Shown here one piece after another: positions 37,003-46,387 of a DNA stretch of 64,000 bases. The notes beneath the pieces are model-generated. The model was not told the DNA's origin. It ran no database searches and saw nothing but the letters and a program-made list of their open reading frames with translations. The stretch is from Spirosoma linguale DSM 74 (GTDB lineage: Bacteria > Bacteroidota > Bacteroidia > Cytophagales > Spirosomataceae): the NCBI GenBank assembly GCA_000024525.1, contig CP001769.1, positions 2,404,001 to 2,468,000 on the forward strand, written 5' to 3'. The position numbers were made by a program, and so were the translations under genes. Each line of letters begins with the position of its first letter. The stretch's first letter is position 1.

Positions 37003-38505
37003 TTGAACCTCCCCGCCGATCATATCCGCCTGCTGTTTGGCTTGAAACTGCGCCAGCTTAGACTCGACAAAGGTCTGTCGGTCAGCGAACTGGCCCAAAA
37101 AGCGAGCCTGTCTGTTTCCTACGTTACAGAAATTGAAAAGGGGCGTAAATACCCCAAAGCAGACAAGATATCGGCCCTGGCTAACGCCATGCAGGTGGAT
37201 TATGATACGCTTGTTTCCCTAAAGCTGAGCAAAAAGCTGGAGCCCATCTCAGACCTGCTTCGGTCCAAATTCCTGACTGAAATACCGCTCGAACTCTTTG
37301 GTATTGACCCCTCGGATTTGCTGGAACTACTAGCCGAAGCCCCGGCCAAAGTCAGTGCCATGATTCGAACGTTCATGGATATCGCCCTCAGCTACAACAT
37401 GAGTGTTGAGCGGCTATACCTCACGATGCTGCGGTCTTATCAGGAGATGCACGACAACTATTTCCCGGATATAGAAGCCGATGCTGATCGCTTTTTAGCT
37501 GAATTTGCCCCGGCTCCCAATCAGCCAGTTACTGAACTTTTATTAAAAAATCTGCTGAAAACGCGGTATAATGTTCGTCTGGAACAGTTCGACCCGTTAA
37601 CGCAGCCGGAATTAACAGCGCTGCGGTCTGTGTATCGGCCGGAACAACAGACACTGCACCTCAATGCTGGATTAACGCCGGAACAACGGTTGTTCATTCT
37701 GGCACGGGAGGTAGGGTTTCAGTTTATGAGCTTAAAAAATCGGCCCTACAGCTATTCCTGGGTCGAAGCGGAATCGTTCGAGCAGATTCTGAACAACTAC
37801 AAGGCGTCTTATTTCGCCGGGGCCATTCTGATCCGGCGCGCCGTTCTGGCAGAAAAACTGAGCGCTTTATTTGCCCGGGATACCTGGAATAACGACGACT
37901 TCCTGCAACTCATTAATGAGTTTGGTGCCACTCCCGAGCAATTTTTTTACCGGTTGAGCACTATTCTCCCGAGCCAGTTCGGCATTGACCAGCTTTTCTT
38001 TTACCGGTTCAATCATACACCGGGTCAAACCACGTTTCAGCTGACCAAGGAGATGCACCTTTCCCGCCAGCAGGGACCACGGGGTATTGTCGACGAACAT
38101 TTCTGTCGGCGCTGGATTGCCTGGACTATCCTTCAGGAACTCCAGTTTCTGCAACAGAACAAAGGGTTTGACGGCACTCTTTGCCGGGCGCAGATTTCGG
38201 AGTATTTTGATTCGAAGCAGCAATACCTGATTATCTCGGTAGCGCATCCTTTCCAGGCTATCGGGCATCAGAATATTAGTCTTTCGATGTGTTTTGCCAT
38301 CAACGACGCCCTGCGCAGCAAAATGAAATTTCTTTCAGGTTCTTCGCTGACAAACCCGGCCAGTGAAGTATCAACACGGGTCGTCAACGAAGCCTGCGAA
38401 CGCTGTGGTATATTCGATTGCCGGGAGCGAGTAGCCGCCCCAGCCGTTCTCCAGAAAAAACGGCAGTTTGCAGCTATGAAAAAAGCGATGGAAGCATTAC
38501 GGTAA
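37003..38505 (+). CDS. Xre-family regulator with degenerate IrrE-like domain and cysteine-rich end
   Basis: 500 residues, apparently starting at TTG 37003, 14 bases after menC. Residues 9-66 form a helix-turn-helix (LSVSELAQKASLSVSYVTEIEKG). The middle (about 170-330) aligns by pattern with ImmA/IrrE-like domains, but the metal-binding HExxH is replaced by AREVGFQF. The C-terminus has C-x2-C-x5-C (EACERCGIFDCRER), as in short-chain fatty-acyl-CoA regulators of the RamB/PrpR type. It probably senses a metabolite, perhaps an acyl-CoA. Its targets may be the neighbours or central carbon genes. Confidence 0.82.
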   Translation: MNLPADHIRLLFGLKLRQLRLDKGLSVSELAQKASLSVSYVTEIEKGRKYPKADKISALANAMQVDYDTLVSLKLSKKLEPISDLLRSKFLTEIPLELFGIDPSDLLELLAEAPAKVSAMIRTFMDIALSYNMSVERLYLTMLRSYQEMHDNYFPDIEADADRFLAEFAPAPNQPVTELLLKNLLKTRYNVRLEQFDPLTQPELTALRSVYRPEQQTLHLNAGLTPEQRLFILAREVGFQFMSLKNRPYSYSWVEAESFEQILNNYKASYFAGAILIRRAVLAEKLSALFARDTWNNDDFLQLINEFGATPEQFFYRLSTILPSQFGIDQLFFYRFNHTPGQTTFQLTKEMHLSRQQGPRGIVDEHFCRRWIAWTILQELQFLQQNKGFDGTLCRAQISEYFDSKQQYLIISVAHPFQAIGHQNISLSMCFAINDALRSKMKFLSGSSLTNPASEVSTRVVNEACERCGIFDCRERVAAPAVLQKKRQFAAMKKAMEALR

Positions 38506-38577
38506 CCACACTCATTTCGTAGACAAGTAGAAGTCAGGGAGTTATGGGTTATAACGGTAACTCTCACCACATCGACT

Positions 38578-39900
38578 ATGTCTACCCAGCCAAACCCATC
38601 CCTTCGCTACTCCTGGTCCGTTGTATTCGTACTCATGCTGGCCTATATTTCGTCGTTTATCGACCGGCAGATCCTTAGCCTGCTCGTCGGGCCAATCAAA
38701 CGTGATATGCATTTAAGTGATACCCAGGTGAGTCTGCTCATGGGGTTAAGTTTTGCCTTATTCTACACGTTACTGGGTATTCCGATTGGTCGCTGGGCCG
38801 ACCGCGCCAACCGCCGAAACATTATGGTACTTGGTATAGCCGCCTGGAGCCTGATGACGGCCTTAGGTGGTGTCGTTAAGTCGTACACCCAGTTTTTCCT
38901 GATTAGGATGGGGGTCGGCGTTGGCGAAGCCGCGCTCTCACCCGCAGCTTATTCCATGCTGAGTGATTACTTTCCTAAGGAGAAATTAGCCACGGCTATC
39001 AGTGTCTACTCGGCTGGTATTTACCTGGGGGCTGGTTTTGCGGTATTGATCGGAGCTGCCCTGGTTGGCATGGGTAACGGCCCCGCCACGGTAACCTTGC
39101 CCATCATTGGCACCATCTTTTCCTGGCAGCTCCTCTTTTTTTACATTGCACTACCGGGTTTAGTGCTGGCATTGCTGGTGCGATTAATCAAAGAACCTGC
39201 CCGCCGGAACCTGTTGATGAATGCGGCCGGACAAGCCCAAACGCTGTCTGTCGGGGATGTATTCCGGCTCATCGGTCAGCAACGGCGCGCTTTTTTCAGC
39301 GTCACGTTAGGGGTCACATTTGTTTCGCTTGTAGCCTATGCCTGCTCGGCCTGGGTACCTACCCTATTTGTGCGCCGGTTTGGCTGGTCAACAGGTCAGA
39401 TCGGTTTGCTTTATGGCCTGGTAATTACGGTATTTTCTACGTCGGGTATCCTGCTAGGCGGGCGACTGGCCGACTGGTTCACCCATCACGGATATCCGAA
39501 TGGTAAATTGCGGGTTGGTATCATAGCGGCCGTGGGCATCCTGCTGAGTGCCGGCGTCTGTTTGCTTTCTAACCCGAATGTAGCGATTGCTTTATTTGCG
39601 GTTCCCAGCTTTTTTGCTGCTTTTCCCTTTGGCGCATCGTCGGCCGCCATTCAGGAGATTATGCCCAATCAGGCGCGGGCTTTGGCCTCGGCCGTATACC
39701 TGCTAATCGTGAACCTGATTGCCCTGGGTTTTGGCCCTACACTTGTTGCCTTACTGACCGATTATGTCTTTCATGATGAGCAGGCAGTGCACCTATCCCT
39801 GGCTTGTGTCATGCTGGGCAGCAGTTTGCTGGCACTAGCCTGTTACGCCTGGGGGCTTGGTGCATTCCGGACACCAGCGGCAGTTGAGCCCGTAGTGTAA
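38578..39900 (+). CDS. MFS transporter, spinster-like
   Basis: 440 residues with about 12 membrane helices. The loop between helices 2 and 3 contains GRWADRANRRNIM, the MFS signature. The first helix has SSFIDRQILSLLVGPIK, typical of the spinster-like group, and the helix 4-5 region has GEAALSPAAYSMLSDYF. The substrate is unknown; homologues move lipids, sugars or organic anions. It lies 72 bases after the regulator gene and before a GNAT gene on the same strand. Confidence 0.92.
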   Translation: MSTQPNPSLRYSWSVVFVLMLAYISSFIDRQILSLLVGPIKRDMHLSDTQVSLLMGLSFALFYTLLGIPIGRWADRANRRNIMVLGIAAWSLMTALGGVVKSYTQFFLIRMGVGVGEAALSPAAYSMLSDYFPKEKLATAISVYSAGIYLGAGFAVLIGAALVGMGNGPATVTLPIIGTIFSWQLLFFYIALPGLVLALLVRLIKEPARRNLLMNAAGQAQTLSVGDVFRLIGQQRRAFFSVTLGVTFVSLVAYACSAWVPTLFVRRFGWSTGQIGLLYGLVITVFSTSGILLGGRLADWFTHHGYPNGKLRVGIIAAVGILLSAGVCLLSNPNVAIALFAVPSFFAAFPFGASSAAIQEIMPNQARALASAVYLLIVNLIALGFGPTLVALLTDYVFHDEQAVHLSLACVMLGSSLLALACYAWGLGAFRTPAAVEPVV

Positions 39901-39934
39901 GGAAATTCGGACCAAATCAGTATCTAGTTAGTTT

Positions 39935-40468
39935 ATGACTTTTAAACGGATTGATCACGAACACCATCCTTATCTGATTCCCATTCAAAAATGGTACGAA
40001 GACGCCTTTCCCGTAACCGAACGACGTCAATTCACGGCGCTACGTCAACTTCTTCGCCAGCCTGACATGTACCTCTGTGGAATAGAGAGCGACGAACAAC
40101 TCGTTGGTTTTTTCATCTACTGGCATTGGAAGGAGTTTCTGTTTATAGAACATTTTGCCATCGACCCCGACCAGCGAGGCAACCGGTTAGGGCAACGTGC
40201 GCTCAGGCATTTACAACAACTTAACAGCCCGTGTTTTATACTGGAGGTAGAACTACCAACCGATGATCTAAGTCGTAGACGGATTCAATTTTATGAACGA
40301 GAGGGTTTTTCTGTAAACCCGTTCCCGTATGCACAGCCCCCCTATCAGCGTGGTAATCCACCCATTCCCATGCACCTCATGTCGAGTCCGGCTGTTTTAA
40401 GCCAGCAGGATTTTACTGAATACAGCCGATTGATACACGAGCGGGTCTATGAACGGTTCTACGTATAA
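39935..40468 (+). CDS. GNAT-family N-acetyltransferase
   Basis: 177 residues. The acetyl-CoA-binding motif A is seen as IDPDQRGNRLGQRALRHL (pattern Q-x-x-G-x-G/R), followed by a beta-strand LEVELP and FYEREGFSVNPFPY of motif B. The substrate cannot be told. It begins 34 bases after the MFS gene and may belong to the same transcript. Confidence 0.88.
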   Translation: MTFKRIDHEHHPYLIPIQKWYEDAFPVTERRQFTALRQLLRQPDMYLCGIESDEQLVGFFIYWHWKEFLFIEHFAIDPDQRGNRLGQRALRHLQQLNSPCFILEVELPTDDLSRRRIQFYEREGFSVNPFPYAQPPYQRGNPPIPMHLMSSPAVLSQQDFTEYSRLIHERVYERFYV

Positions 40469-40622
40469 GCGTACACATTACCGATAGAAACAGCCGTCAT
40501 CCAATCGGATAAACCATTTTGTGTATTCAGACAAGAGTCGACTACACCTATTTTGTTACGCTCACCAAATAAGCAAACCAAACTCATTCTTTAATATAAT
40601 AAGCTGGAAAGAAACCGAAGCC

Positions 40623-41048
40623 ATGGTCAGCCTGAATGGTAAACTGTATAGTATTGAAAGCAATGGGACACTTTATGAAACCGCCAAAGACGGAAGCTGG
40701 AAACAGATCGATGGAAAAGGTAAGTTTACCGACGCAACCATGCTTGAATCAATGGGTGGTTTCTTGTGGACTGTAGAAAATGGTACGCTGTACAAGACCA
40801 GTATCCGCTCCATGAGTTGGCAACAGGTTGGCAAAAAAGGCGAATGGGCAAACACAGTGGCTATGGTGGCCGACCAGTCCACACTGTGGAGCGTTGAAAA
40901 AAATGGCACCCTGTTCAGAACAGATGTGAATGGCGATTCTGAGCAGGTTGGCAAGAAAGGGCTGCTGAGCGATGTAACACTGATCGTTGCCATGAATGGT
41001 ATGCTTTACGTAGTCGAAAACGGTACGCTGTACCGAACGAAAGGATAA
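40623..41048 (+). CDS. Tectonin-like beta-propeller repeat protein
   Basis: 141 residues from ATG 40623; a GTG at 40521 would add 34 residues without a signal peptide. The sequence is four units of about 40 residues (LYSIESNGTLYETAKDG, LWTVENGTLYKTSIRS, LWSVEKNGTLFRTDVNG, LYVVENGTLYRTKG), the last one cut short. The L-W-S-V-x-x-N-G-T-L pattern resembles tectonin or propeller blades, which in other proteins bind sugars or lipids. Four incomplete blades suggest a small propeller, oligomer, or fragment of a longer ancestor. No signal peptide is visible. Confidence 0.7.
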   Translation: MVSLNGKLYSIESNGTLYETAKDGSWKQIDGKGKFTDATMLESMGGFLWTVENGTLYKTSIRSMSWQQVGKKGEWANTVAMVADQSTLWSVEKNGTLFRTDVNGDSEQVGKKGLLSDVTLIVAMNGMLYVVENGTLYRTKG

Positions 41049-41091
41049 ATTATTCGATCATGTCAGGCACATGGCGTTGCCGCCAAAAGCC

Positions 41092-41125
41092 AACAGGCCG
41101 GTTGTCGGAAGACAACCGGCCTGTT
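41092..41125. terminator. Bidirectional terminator between repeat protein and aconitase
   Basis: Perfect 15-bp stem (41092-41106 with 41111-41125) closed by GGAA, a GNRA-type tetraloop in plus-strand RNA. It lies between convergent genes. Confidence 0.8.
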
Positions 41126-41148
41126 CGTTATAGTATACTACGTATAAA

Positions 41149-43416
41149 CTACGCGTTCTGCTTCATTCGGATGATGTTCAGTGCGGCACCCGCCTTGAAC
41201 CACTCAATCTGACCTTCGTTGTAGGTATGATTGACCGGGAAGGAATCCGTAGAACCGTCGGCATGATGCAGTACGACCTCAAGCGGACGACCGGGAGCGA
41301 ACTCCGTTAAGCCATTGATTTCGATGGAATCATCCTCCTGAATTTTATCGTAGTCGGCCGGATTGGCGAACGTCAGGGCCAGCATTCCCTGCTTTTTCAG
41401 GTTGGTTTCGTGGATACGGGCAAACGACCGCACCAGAATAGCCCGAACACCCAGGAAACGAGGCTCCATGGCTGCGTGCTCACGGGAAGAACCTTCACCG
41501 TAGTTTTCATCACCCACCACGATGGAGCCGATACCAGCCGCCTTATACGCCCGCTGAACAGCCGGTACTTCGCCGTACTCGCCCGTCAACTGGTTTTTTA
41601 CGCTGTTGGTCTTCTCATTGTAGAAGTTGACCGCGCCTATCAGCATGTTGTTGGAAATGTTATCCAGGTGACCACGGTATTTCAGCCAGGGACCCGCCAT
41701 CGAAATATGGTCGGTAGTACACTTCCCTTTTGCTTTGATCAGCAGTTTCAACCCTTTCAGGTCGGTACCTTCCCAGGCAGGGAACGGAGCCAGCAGCTGC
41801 AAACGGTCCGATGTTGGACTAACCAGCACCTGCACACCCGAACCATCTTCGGCTGGAGCCTGATAACCGGCGTCATCAACTGCGTAGCCGTTAATTGGCT
41901 GCTCGATGCCTTGTGGCTCATCCAGTTTAACCTGCTCGCCATCTTCATTGGTCAGCGTGTCGGTCATCGGGTTGAACGTCAGGTCACCGGCGATGGCAAA
42001 GGCGGTCACGATTTCGGGCGAGGCCACGAAGGCGTGGGTGCTGGCGTTACCGTCGTTCCGCTTGGCGAAGTTCCGGTTGAAAGAGGTAATGATCGAGTTT
42101 TGACGGCTTGGGTCGTCCATGTGGCGTGCCCACTGCCCGATGCAGGGACCACAGGCATTGGCCAGTACAACCCCACCGATTTCTTCGAAGGTATCCAGCA
42201 GTCCATCGCGCTCGGCAGTGAACCGAACCAGTTCAGAACCCGGCGTTACCGTAAACTCAGCTTTGGTTTTGAGTTTTTTAGCCGTTGCCTGAGCCGCTAC
42301 GGAAGCCGAACGGGTCATGTCTTCGTAGCTGGAGTTGGTGCAGGAACCTATCAGGCCCACTTCCAGTTTGGCAGGCCAGTTGTTTTCTTTCACCGCTTTG
42401 GCGAAGTTCGATAGTGGCCAGGCCAGATCGGGCGTGAACGGACCATTGATGTGCGGCTCCAGCTCCGACAGGTTGATTTCAATCAGTTGATCGTAGTACG
42501 ATGCCGGATCAGCATATACTTCGTCGTCAGCCCGGAGATCGGCTTTAACAGCAGAAGCCGCATCAGCGATATCGGCCCGGCTGGTTGCGCGCAGGTAGTC
42601 GCCCATCTTTTCATCATAAGCGAAGATCGAGGTAGTTGCTCCGATCTCAGCGCCCATGTTACAGATGGTTCCTTTACCCGCAGCCGACAGCGTTTCAGCG
42701 CCTTCACCAAAATATTCAACAATGCAGCCCGTTCCGCCTTTTACGGTCAGGATACCAGCTACCCGAAGGATAACGTCTTTCGCCGATGACCAGCCACTTA
42801 GTTTGCCTGTCAGTTTAACCCCGATCAGCTTTGGCATTTTCAGTTCCCAGGCCAGACCCGCCATCACATCGCAGGCATCGGCACCACCCACACCGATAGC
42901 GATCATACCCAATCCACCCGCCATTGGCGTGTGCGAATCGGTACCGATCATCATACCGCCGGGGAAGGCGTAGTTTTCCAGAACAACCTGGTGAATAATT
43001 CCGCCACCTGGTTTCCAGAAGCCAATACCGTACTTATCCGAAACCGAAGCGAGGAAGTCGTATACTTCTTTATTTTTATTTTTGGCAATGTCCAGATCCT
43101 TCACAGCCCCTACTTCGGCCTGAATCAGGTGGTCGCAGTGAACGGTTGACGGAACAGCTACTTTTGGACGACCGGCCTGCATAAATTGCAGCAAGGCCAT
43201 CTGGGCTGTTGCATCCTGCATAGCCACACGGTCGGGTGCAAAATCTACATAATCCTTCCCCCGCTCAAGGGCCTGTGTGGGAGTACCTGCAAAGAGGTGA
43301 CTGTATAAAATCTTCTCCGACAGGGTCAGCGGTTTGCCCACTGCCTTCCGGGCGGCTTCGACGCGTTCGCCGAGGTTAGCATAAACGCGCTGAATCATGT
43401 CTAAATCAAAAGCCAT
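41149..43416 (-). CDS. acn: Aconitate hydratase, mitochondrial type
   Basis: 755 residues. Aconitase interconverts citrate and isocitrate in the TCA cycle. The [4Fe-4S] ligands are Cys359 ([10 protein letters not shown]), Cys422 and Cys425 ([11 protein letters not shown]). Length and motifs fit the eukaryotic mitochondrial-type clade rather than AcnA or AcnB of E. coli. The swivel domain with [10 protein letters not shown] is at the C-terminus. A single-gene unit. Confidence 0.97.
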   Translation of the reverse strand: MAFDLDMIQRVYANLGERVEAARKAVGKPLTLSEKILYSHLFAGTPTQALERGKDYVDFAPDRVAMQDATAQMALLQFMQAGRPKVAVPSTVHCDHLIQAEVGAVKDLDIAKNKNKEVYDFLASVSDKYGIGFWKPGGGIIHQVVLENYAFPGGMMIGTDSHTPMAGGLGMIAIGVGGADACDVMAGLAWELKMPKLIGVKLTGKLSGWSSAKDVILRVAGILTVKGGTGCIVEYFGEGAETLSAAGKGTICNMGAEIGATTSIFAYDEKMGDYLRATSRADIADAASAVKADLRADDEVYADPASYYDQLIEINLSELEPHINGPFTPDLAWPLSNFAKAVKENNWPAKLEVGLIGSCTNSSYEDMTRSASVAAQATAKKLKTKAEFTVTPGSELVRFTAERDGLLDTFEEIGGVVLANACGPCIGQWARHMDDPSRQNSIITSFNRNFAKRNDGNASTHAFVASPEIVTAFAIAGDLTFNPMTDTLTNEDGEQVKLDEPQGIEQPINGYAVDDAGYQAPAEDGSGVQVLVSPTSDRLQLLAPFPAWEGTDLKGLKLLIKAKGKCTTDHISMAGPWLKYRGHLDNISNNMLIGAVNFYNEKTNSVKNQLTGEYGEVPAVQRAYKAAGIGSIVVGDENYGEGSSREHAAMEPRFLGVRAILVRSFARIHETNLKKQGMLALTFANPADYDKIQEDDSIEINGLTEFAPGRPLEVVLHHADGSTDSFPVNHTYNEGQIEWFKAGAALNIIRMKQNA

Positions 43417-43506
43417 AGCAAAAAAGGGAATAATAAAACAGGTATTAAAAGGATGTTCTCACTAGAAGAACCAACAAATCCAGAAAATGGATTCTGGTTA
43501 GCGGCT

Positions 43507-43514
43507 CAAAATTA
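43507..43514 (-). promoter_or_regulatory. Promoter -7 element of aconitase gene
   Basis: Minus-strand TAATTTTG matches TAnnTTTG, 91 bases before the ATG. The rest of the divergent gap to 43723 contains a short ATTTTG/CAAAAT inverted repeat at 43600-43615 and nothing else evident. Confidence 0.45.
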
Positions 43515-43723
43515 GAAGATTCTGAATCGTTTTGGAAATATTAGGCGGAATGGATTGTAAACAACCCAAAAGAAGTCCCTTAAATGGCCAATTCAGGGTA
43601 TTTTGTCCCCAAAATGCAGAACCAAATAGATAATCAACTTATCTTGGCAGTCAAATCAGGTCAATACGGTACCTATTCCAACAAATCCTGCTATACGTAT
43701 TGAGCCATAGACGCTGAACTGCT

Positions 43724-44179
43724 ATGAACAAAAAATCTGTACTCTTTTCGGTAGCCACGTTCCTGGCGCTGGGGGTAACCCTTTCCTCATGCCTTGATGA
43801 TGAGAACCCAACGGTTACCTCAACAATCACTCAACTTTCGGCAACATTGACGGGTGCCGGCGAAAAACCTAATCCTGTTCCATCGACCGCAACCGGAACC
43901 TTTACCGGGAAGCTGAATACAGTGAGCCGGGTTCTCAGCTACACGGTCACATACCAGGGGCTGAATCCAACGGGTGGTCACCTGCACAAGATTGTTAACG
44001 CAGACGGTACCGGCCCGGTCGATATCCCCTTCCCAAGCCTGACCTCGCCAATCATTGCCACCACAGCTCCGCTGCGCCAAACGCAGGTCGATAGTCTGCT
44101 GGCTGGCCAGTACTATGCTAACCTGCACACAGCCGCTTACCGAGGTGGCGAAATCCGGGGCGAGGTTCGAAAAAAATAG
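43724..44179 (+). CDS. CHRD-domain lipoprotein
   Basis: 151 residues. The lipoprotein signal ends at Cys23 (TLSSC). The rest is one CHRD domain (about 35-150) with ATGTFTGKL, LSYTVTYQGL, GGHLHKI (His86 and His88), YYANLHTAAYRGGEIRGEV (His135). CHRD domains occur in chordin and many bacterial envelope proteins; their bacterial role is unclear. A second, altered CHRD lipoprotein lies 1.4 kb downstream. Confidence 0.9.
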   Translation: MNKKSVLFSVATFLALGVTLSSCLDDENPTVTSTITQLSATLTGAGEKPNPVPSTATGTFTGKLNTVSRVLSYTVTYQGLNPTGGHLHKIVNADGTGPVDIPFPSLTSPIIATTAPLRQTQVDSLLAGQYYANLHTAAYRGGEIRGEVRKK

Positions 44180-44206
44180 TAGCCTTTTCAATAATCTTAC
44201 GCAAAC

Positions 44207-44240
44207 AAAAAGCCTCTGCCATAATCAGCAGAGGCTTTTT
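44207..44240. terminator. Bidirectional terminator between CHRD gene and hsp20
   Basis: 13-bp perfect stem (44207-44219 with 44228-44240), with an A-run before and a T-run after, so it can act in both directions between convergent genes. Confidence 0.85.
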
Positions 44241-44260
44241 TACTGTACTCGTCACTAGAT

Positions 44261-44728
44261 TTAACCCACGTTGATCGTTTGGGCCGGTTTATTGGTCGCC
44301 GGGTTCTTGGGCAAAATCACCTTTAGAATACCATCGGCATAACTGGCCGATATGTTTTCGGTAATGACTTTGTCATTCAGTTGAAAGGAGCGTTCGAATG
44401 AACGGTTACCATACTCCTGATAGGTGTAGTTGCCCGTCGTACCTGACTCATTCGTTGCCGATGCATCGGTCCCTTCGTATGCAATGGTCAGCACGTCGTC
44501 TTTCACGGAAAGCTTTACGTTTTCTTTGACAAGACCAGCCGCAAATAGTGAGATGGTATACTCGGTATCGGTTTCCTGAATGTTTACCGGTGGCTGAAAG
44601 AAGCTACCGGCTTGCCGGGCCCAGAATCCACCGAATTTACCACGGCCCCACTTGCCGCCAAATCCTCCGCGGCCCATTTGTCCGCATCCGCCTTTATGTT
44701 CTGATTGATATGCCTGTTTGTTATACAT
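44261..44728 (-). CDS. Small heat-shock protein (Hsp20/alpha-crystallin)
   Basis: 155 residues. A Gly/Phe/Arg-rich N-terminal arm (about 12-40) leads to an alpha-crystallin domain (about 46-140), starting VNIQETDTEYTISLFAAGL and including VKLSVKDDVLTIAYEG and ASYADGILKVILPK. The C-terminal extension has NKPAQTINVG, a weak I-x-I-like motif. Holds unfolding proteins in the cytoplasm. A small membrane-protein gene lies 60 bases upstream on the same strand. Confidence 0.93.
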   Translation of the reverse strand: MYNKQAYQSEHKGGCGQMGRGGFGGKWGRGKFGGFWARQAGSFFQPPVNIQETDTEYTISLFAAGLVKENVKLSVKDDVLTIAYEGTDASATNESGTTGNYTYQEYGNRSFERSFQLNDKVITENISASYADGILKVILPKNPATNKPAQTINVG

Positions 44729-44788
44729 GTTCTTGTTGTTTAGTCTTGTGTTTACCGATTCTGTTCTTGAATTGTGTTTTTCATGTGC

Positions 44789-45055
44789 TTAGCTGATGGG
44801 GATAATCCGGGCATAAGTTGCCTGATTTACCGGCATCCGATAAGCTGGATTGTCGATGGATATAATGTTCGATGACTGCCAGCCACCGTGCTTAACGCGT
44901 CCAAAAGCCCGGCCACCTGCCAGACGGCTCCCTACAACCCGCACCAGCAGAGCCATTCCCAGCGCTACCAGGAGTACTTTTAACAGGAGTGATACTAGAA
45001 AGAGTACCAGACCGGCCGCCAGCGCCAAGCCAGCGATTCGCCAAATGATGTTCAT
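44789..45055 (-). CDS. Small membrane protein next to hsp20
   Basis: 88 residues from ATG 45055, chosen because it places a hydrophobic helix pair directly at the N-terminus; a start at 45142 would add 29 polar residues. Residues about 4-42 are very hydrophobic (GLALAAGLVLFLVSLLLKVL). The rest is a short soluble tail. No family recognised. It probably shares the hsp20 transcript, which suggests an envelope-stress link. Confidence 0.6.
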   Translation of the reverse strand: MNIIWRIAGLALAAGLVLFLVSLLLKVLLVALGMALLVRVVGSRLAGGRAFGRVKHGGWQSSNIISIDNPAYRMPVNQATYARIIPIS

Positions 45056-45566
45056 GTCGTTTATTATTAGTTGTGTACAAAGGCTCTGTTTATCAGGAAG
45101 TGGATGGCGACGAAAATGACGGCCGATTTTTTCGTTCAACAACTTCCTTTCAAGCCTTTGGTAAGGATGACGGACAAGGCAGGCATTTTACTTTAACGAA
45201 TCGTAAAGTTTTTTTAACTATTTTATATTTATCTGATCTTTAGCTAGTTAGTGTGTAAATTCTCTTGATCAAGTTTACGATTTATTCCCCTAGGCGTTGA
45301 TTAAGATCCCGCTGACGCCGATTACTAAAGGACATTAGGCCTTCATTCATTATCTATGAGTTCCACGAGATGGCAACGCTGCTCTTTTGCCCGTTGACTG
45401 GCGTAGCCGAAAACCTTTTTTAATACCTCTTTCAAAACGATTAGCTTGTATTCCGTTTCCTCACAAATAGCTATTCATTACGAGCAAACAGGAATTGGTT
45501 GGCGTTAGGCAACTATTAATTATCATATATAACCTGTAGATTTTATTCATTTAATCACTCAACGGT
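45056..45566. other. Divergent regulatory gap upstream of hsp20 pair
   Basis: AT-rich gap between two divergent units. It contains a 10-bp perfect palindrome CTTGATCAAG at 45264-45273 nested in GTAAA...TTTAC, which could be an operator. No gene is evident. Confidence 0.35.
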
Positions 45567-46316
45567 ATGAGAAAAGCACTTATTGGGGCAACAATCATTG
45601 CCCTTGGCGTATTGGGGTACGCCTGTAAAGACGACGACGAAGACCCAACGACCGCAACCAGCAGTCCGGTTCAGTTAACAGCAACGCTTAATGGCGCGTC
45701 TGGTGGATCGACAACCACAACAGGAGCCGGAACATTTACGGGTAGCCTGAATCAGGGAACCTCATCAGGTTCAACGCAGTCCTCCAGGGTATTGAGTTAC
45801 ACAGTTAACTACTCAGGTATTACGGCCACAGCCATTACGCTTGATCCTGTGGGGACTTCGACCTCCGCTACCACCGGCACATCAGCGTATACTAACAGCA
45901 TTTTACTGGCGGGTGCTTTCCCGTCAACAACGACGAGCCCAGGCAGCGGTACCAGCACCATTCCAGGAAGCGGTACATCCACAACACCGGGCAGCAGCAC
46001 TAGCACAACACCCGGAAGTGGCACCAGCACTATTCCGGGAAGTGGGACATCTACAATTCCAGGCAGCGGTACAACGACCGATCCGGGTAGTGGCACTACA
46101 ACGACACCAGGTAGTGGTACGTCAACTACGCCGGGCAGCGGTACCAGTACAACACCAGGCAGCGGCACAGCCGTAACGCTAACGTCGCCCGTCAGTGGTA
46201 CTGTTTCCGTTTCACAAAGTCGTGCCGACAGTATATCCAGAGGGCTATATCAGTTAAATATTCGGTCGGCAATGTATCCAAATGGAGAAATAGGCGGTGC
46301 CGTCCGGATTCGCTAA
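45567..46316 (+). CDS. CHRD-like lipoprotein with 24-bp tandem repeat insertion
   Basis: 249 residues. A lipoprotein signal ends at Cys20 (LGYAC). CHRD-like sequence (VQLTATLNG, GTFTGSLNQ, RVLSYTVNYSGI) is interrupted by ten 8-residue repeats of the PGSGTSTT type (residues 125-204) and resumes as SRADSISRGLYQLNIRSAMYPNGEIGGAVRIR. The histidines conserved in the neighbouring CHRD protein (GGHLH, NLHT) are replaced here. It is probably a surface protein whose repeat makes a flexible stalk or loop. Confidence 0.82.
   Translation: MRKALIGATIIALGVLGYACKDDDEDPTTATSSPVQLTATLNGASGGSTTTTGAGTFTGSLNQGTSSGSTQSSRVLSYTVNYSGITATAITLDPVGTSTSATTGTSAYTNSILLAGAFPSTTTSPGSGTSTIPGSGTSTTPGSSTSTTPGSGTSTIPGSGTSTIPGSGTTTDPGSGTTTTPGSGTSTTPGSGTSTTPGSGTAVTLTSPVSGTVSVSQSRADSISRGLYQLNIRSAMYPNGEIGGAVRIR
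45939..46178 (+). repeat. Ten-copy 24-bp in-frame tandem repeat
   Basis: Ten units of 24 bases code for PGSGTSTx, with variants PGSSTSTT, PGSGTTTD and PGSGTAVT. Codon choice varies between copies, so the array is old enough to have diverged, but it could still change length by slippage or recombination. Confidence 0.85.
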
Positions 46317-46349
46317 GCACATGCTTTATTTCGCTTAAACAAATTCATT

Positions 46350-46387
46350 CAACAATGACTTCGTCCATCCGGGCGAGGTCATTGTTG
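46350..46387 (+). terminator. Terminator of the repeat-bearing CHRD gene
   Basis: A 17-bp stem (46350-46366 with 46371-46387) with two G-U pairs in plus-strand RNA and a 4-base loop, 33 bases after the stop. The next 350 bases to 46743 hold no gene I can support. Confidence 0.65.

Noticed and set aside
41410..42414. Long plus-strand open frame (334 codons) opposite the aconitase gene
   Set aside because: It lies wholly within a conserved minus-strand gene, its product has no domain, and such shadows are common opposite GC-rich codons.
45809..46168. Minus-strand frame coding a periodic Pro/Leu/Val-rich protein
   Set aside because: It is the antisense reading of the 24-bp repeat array, not a separate gene.
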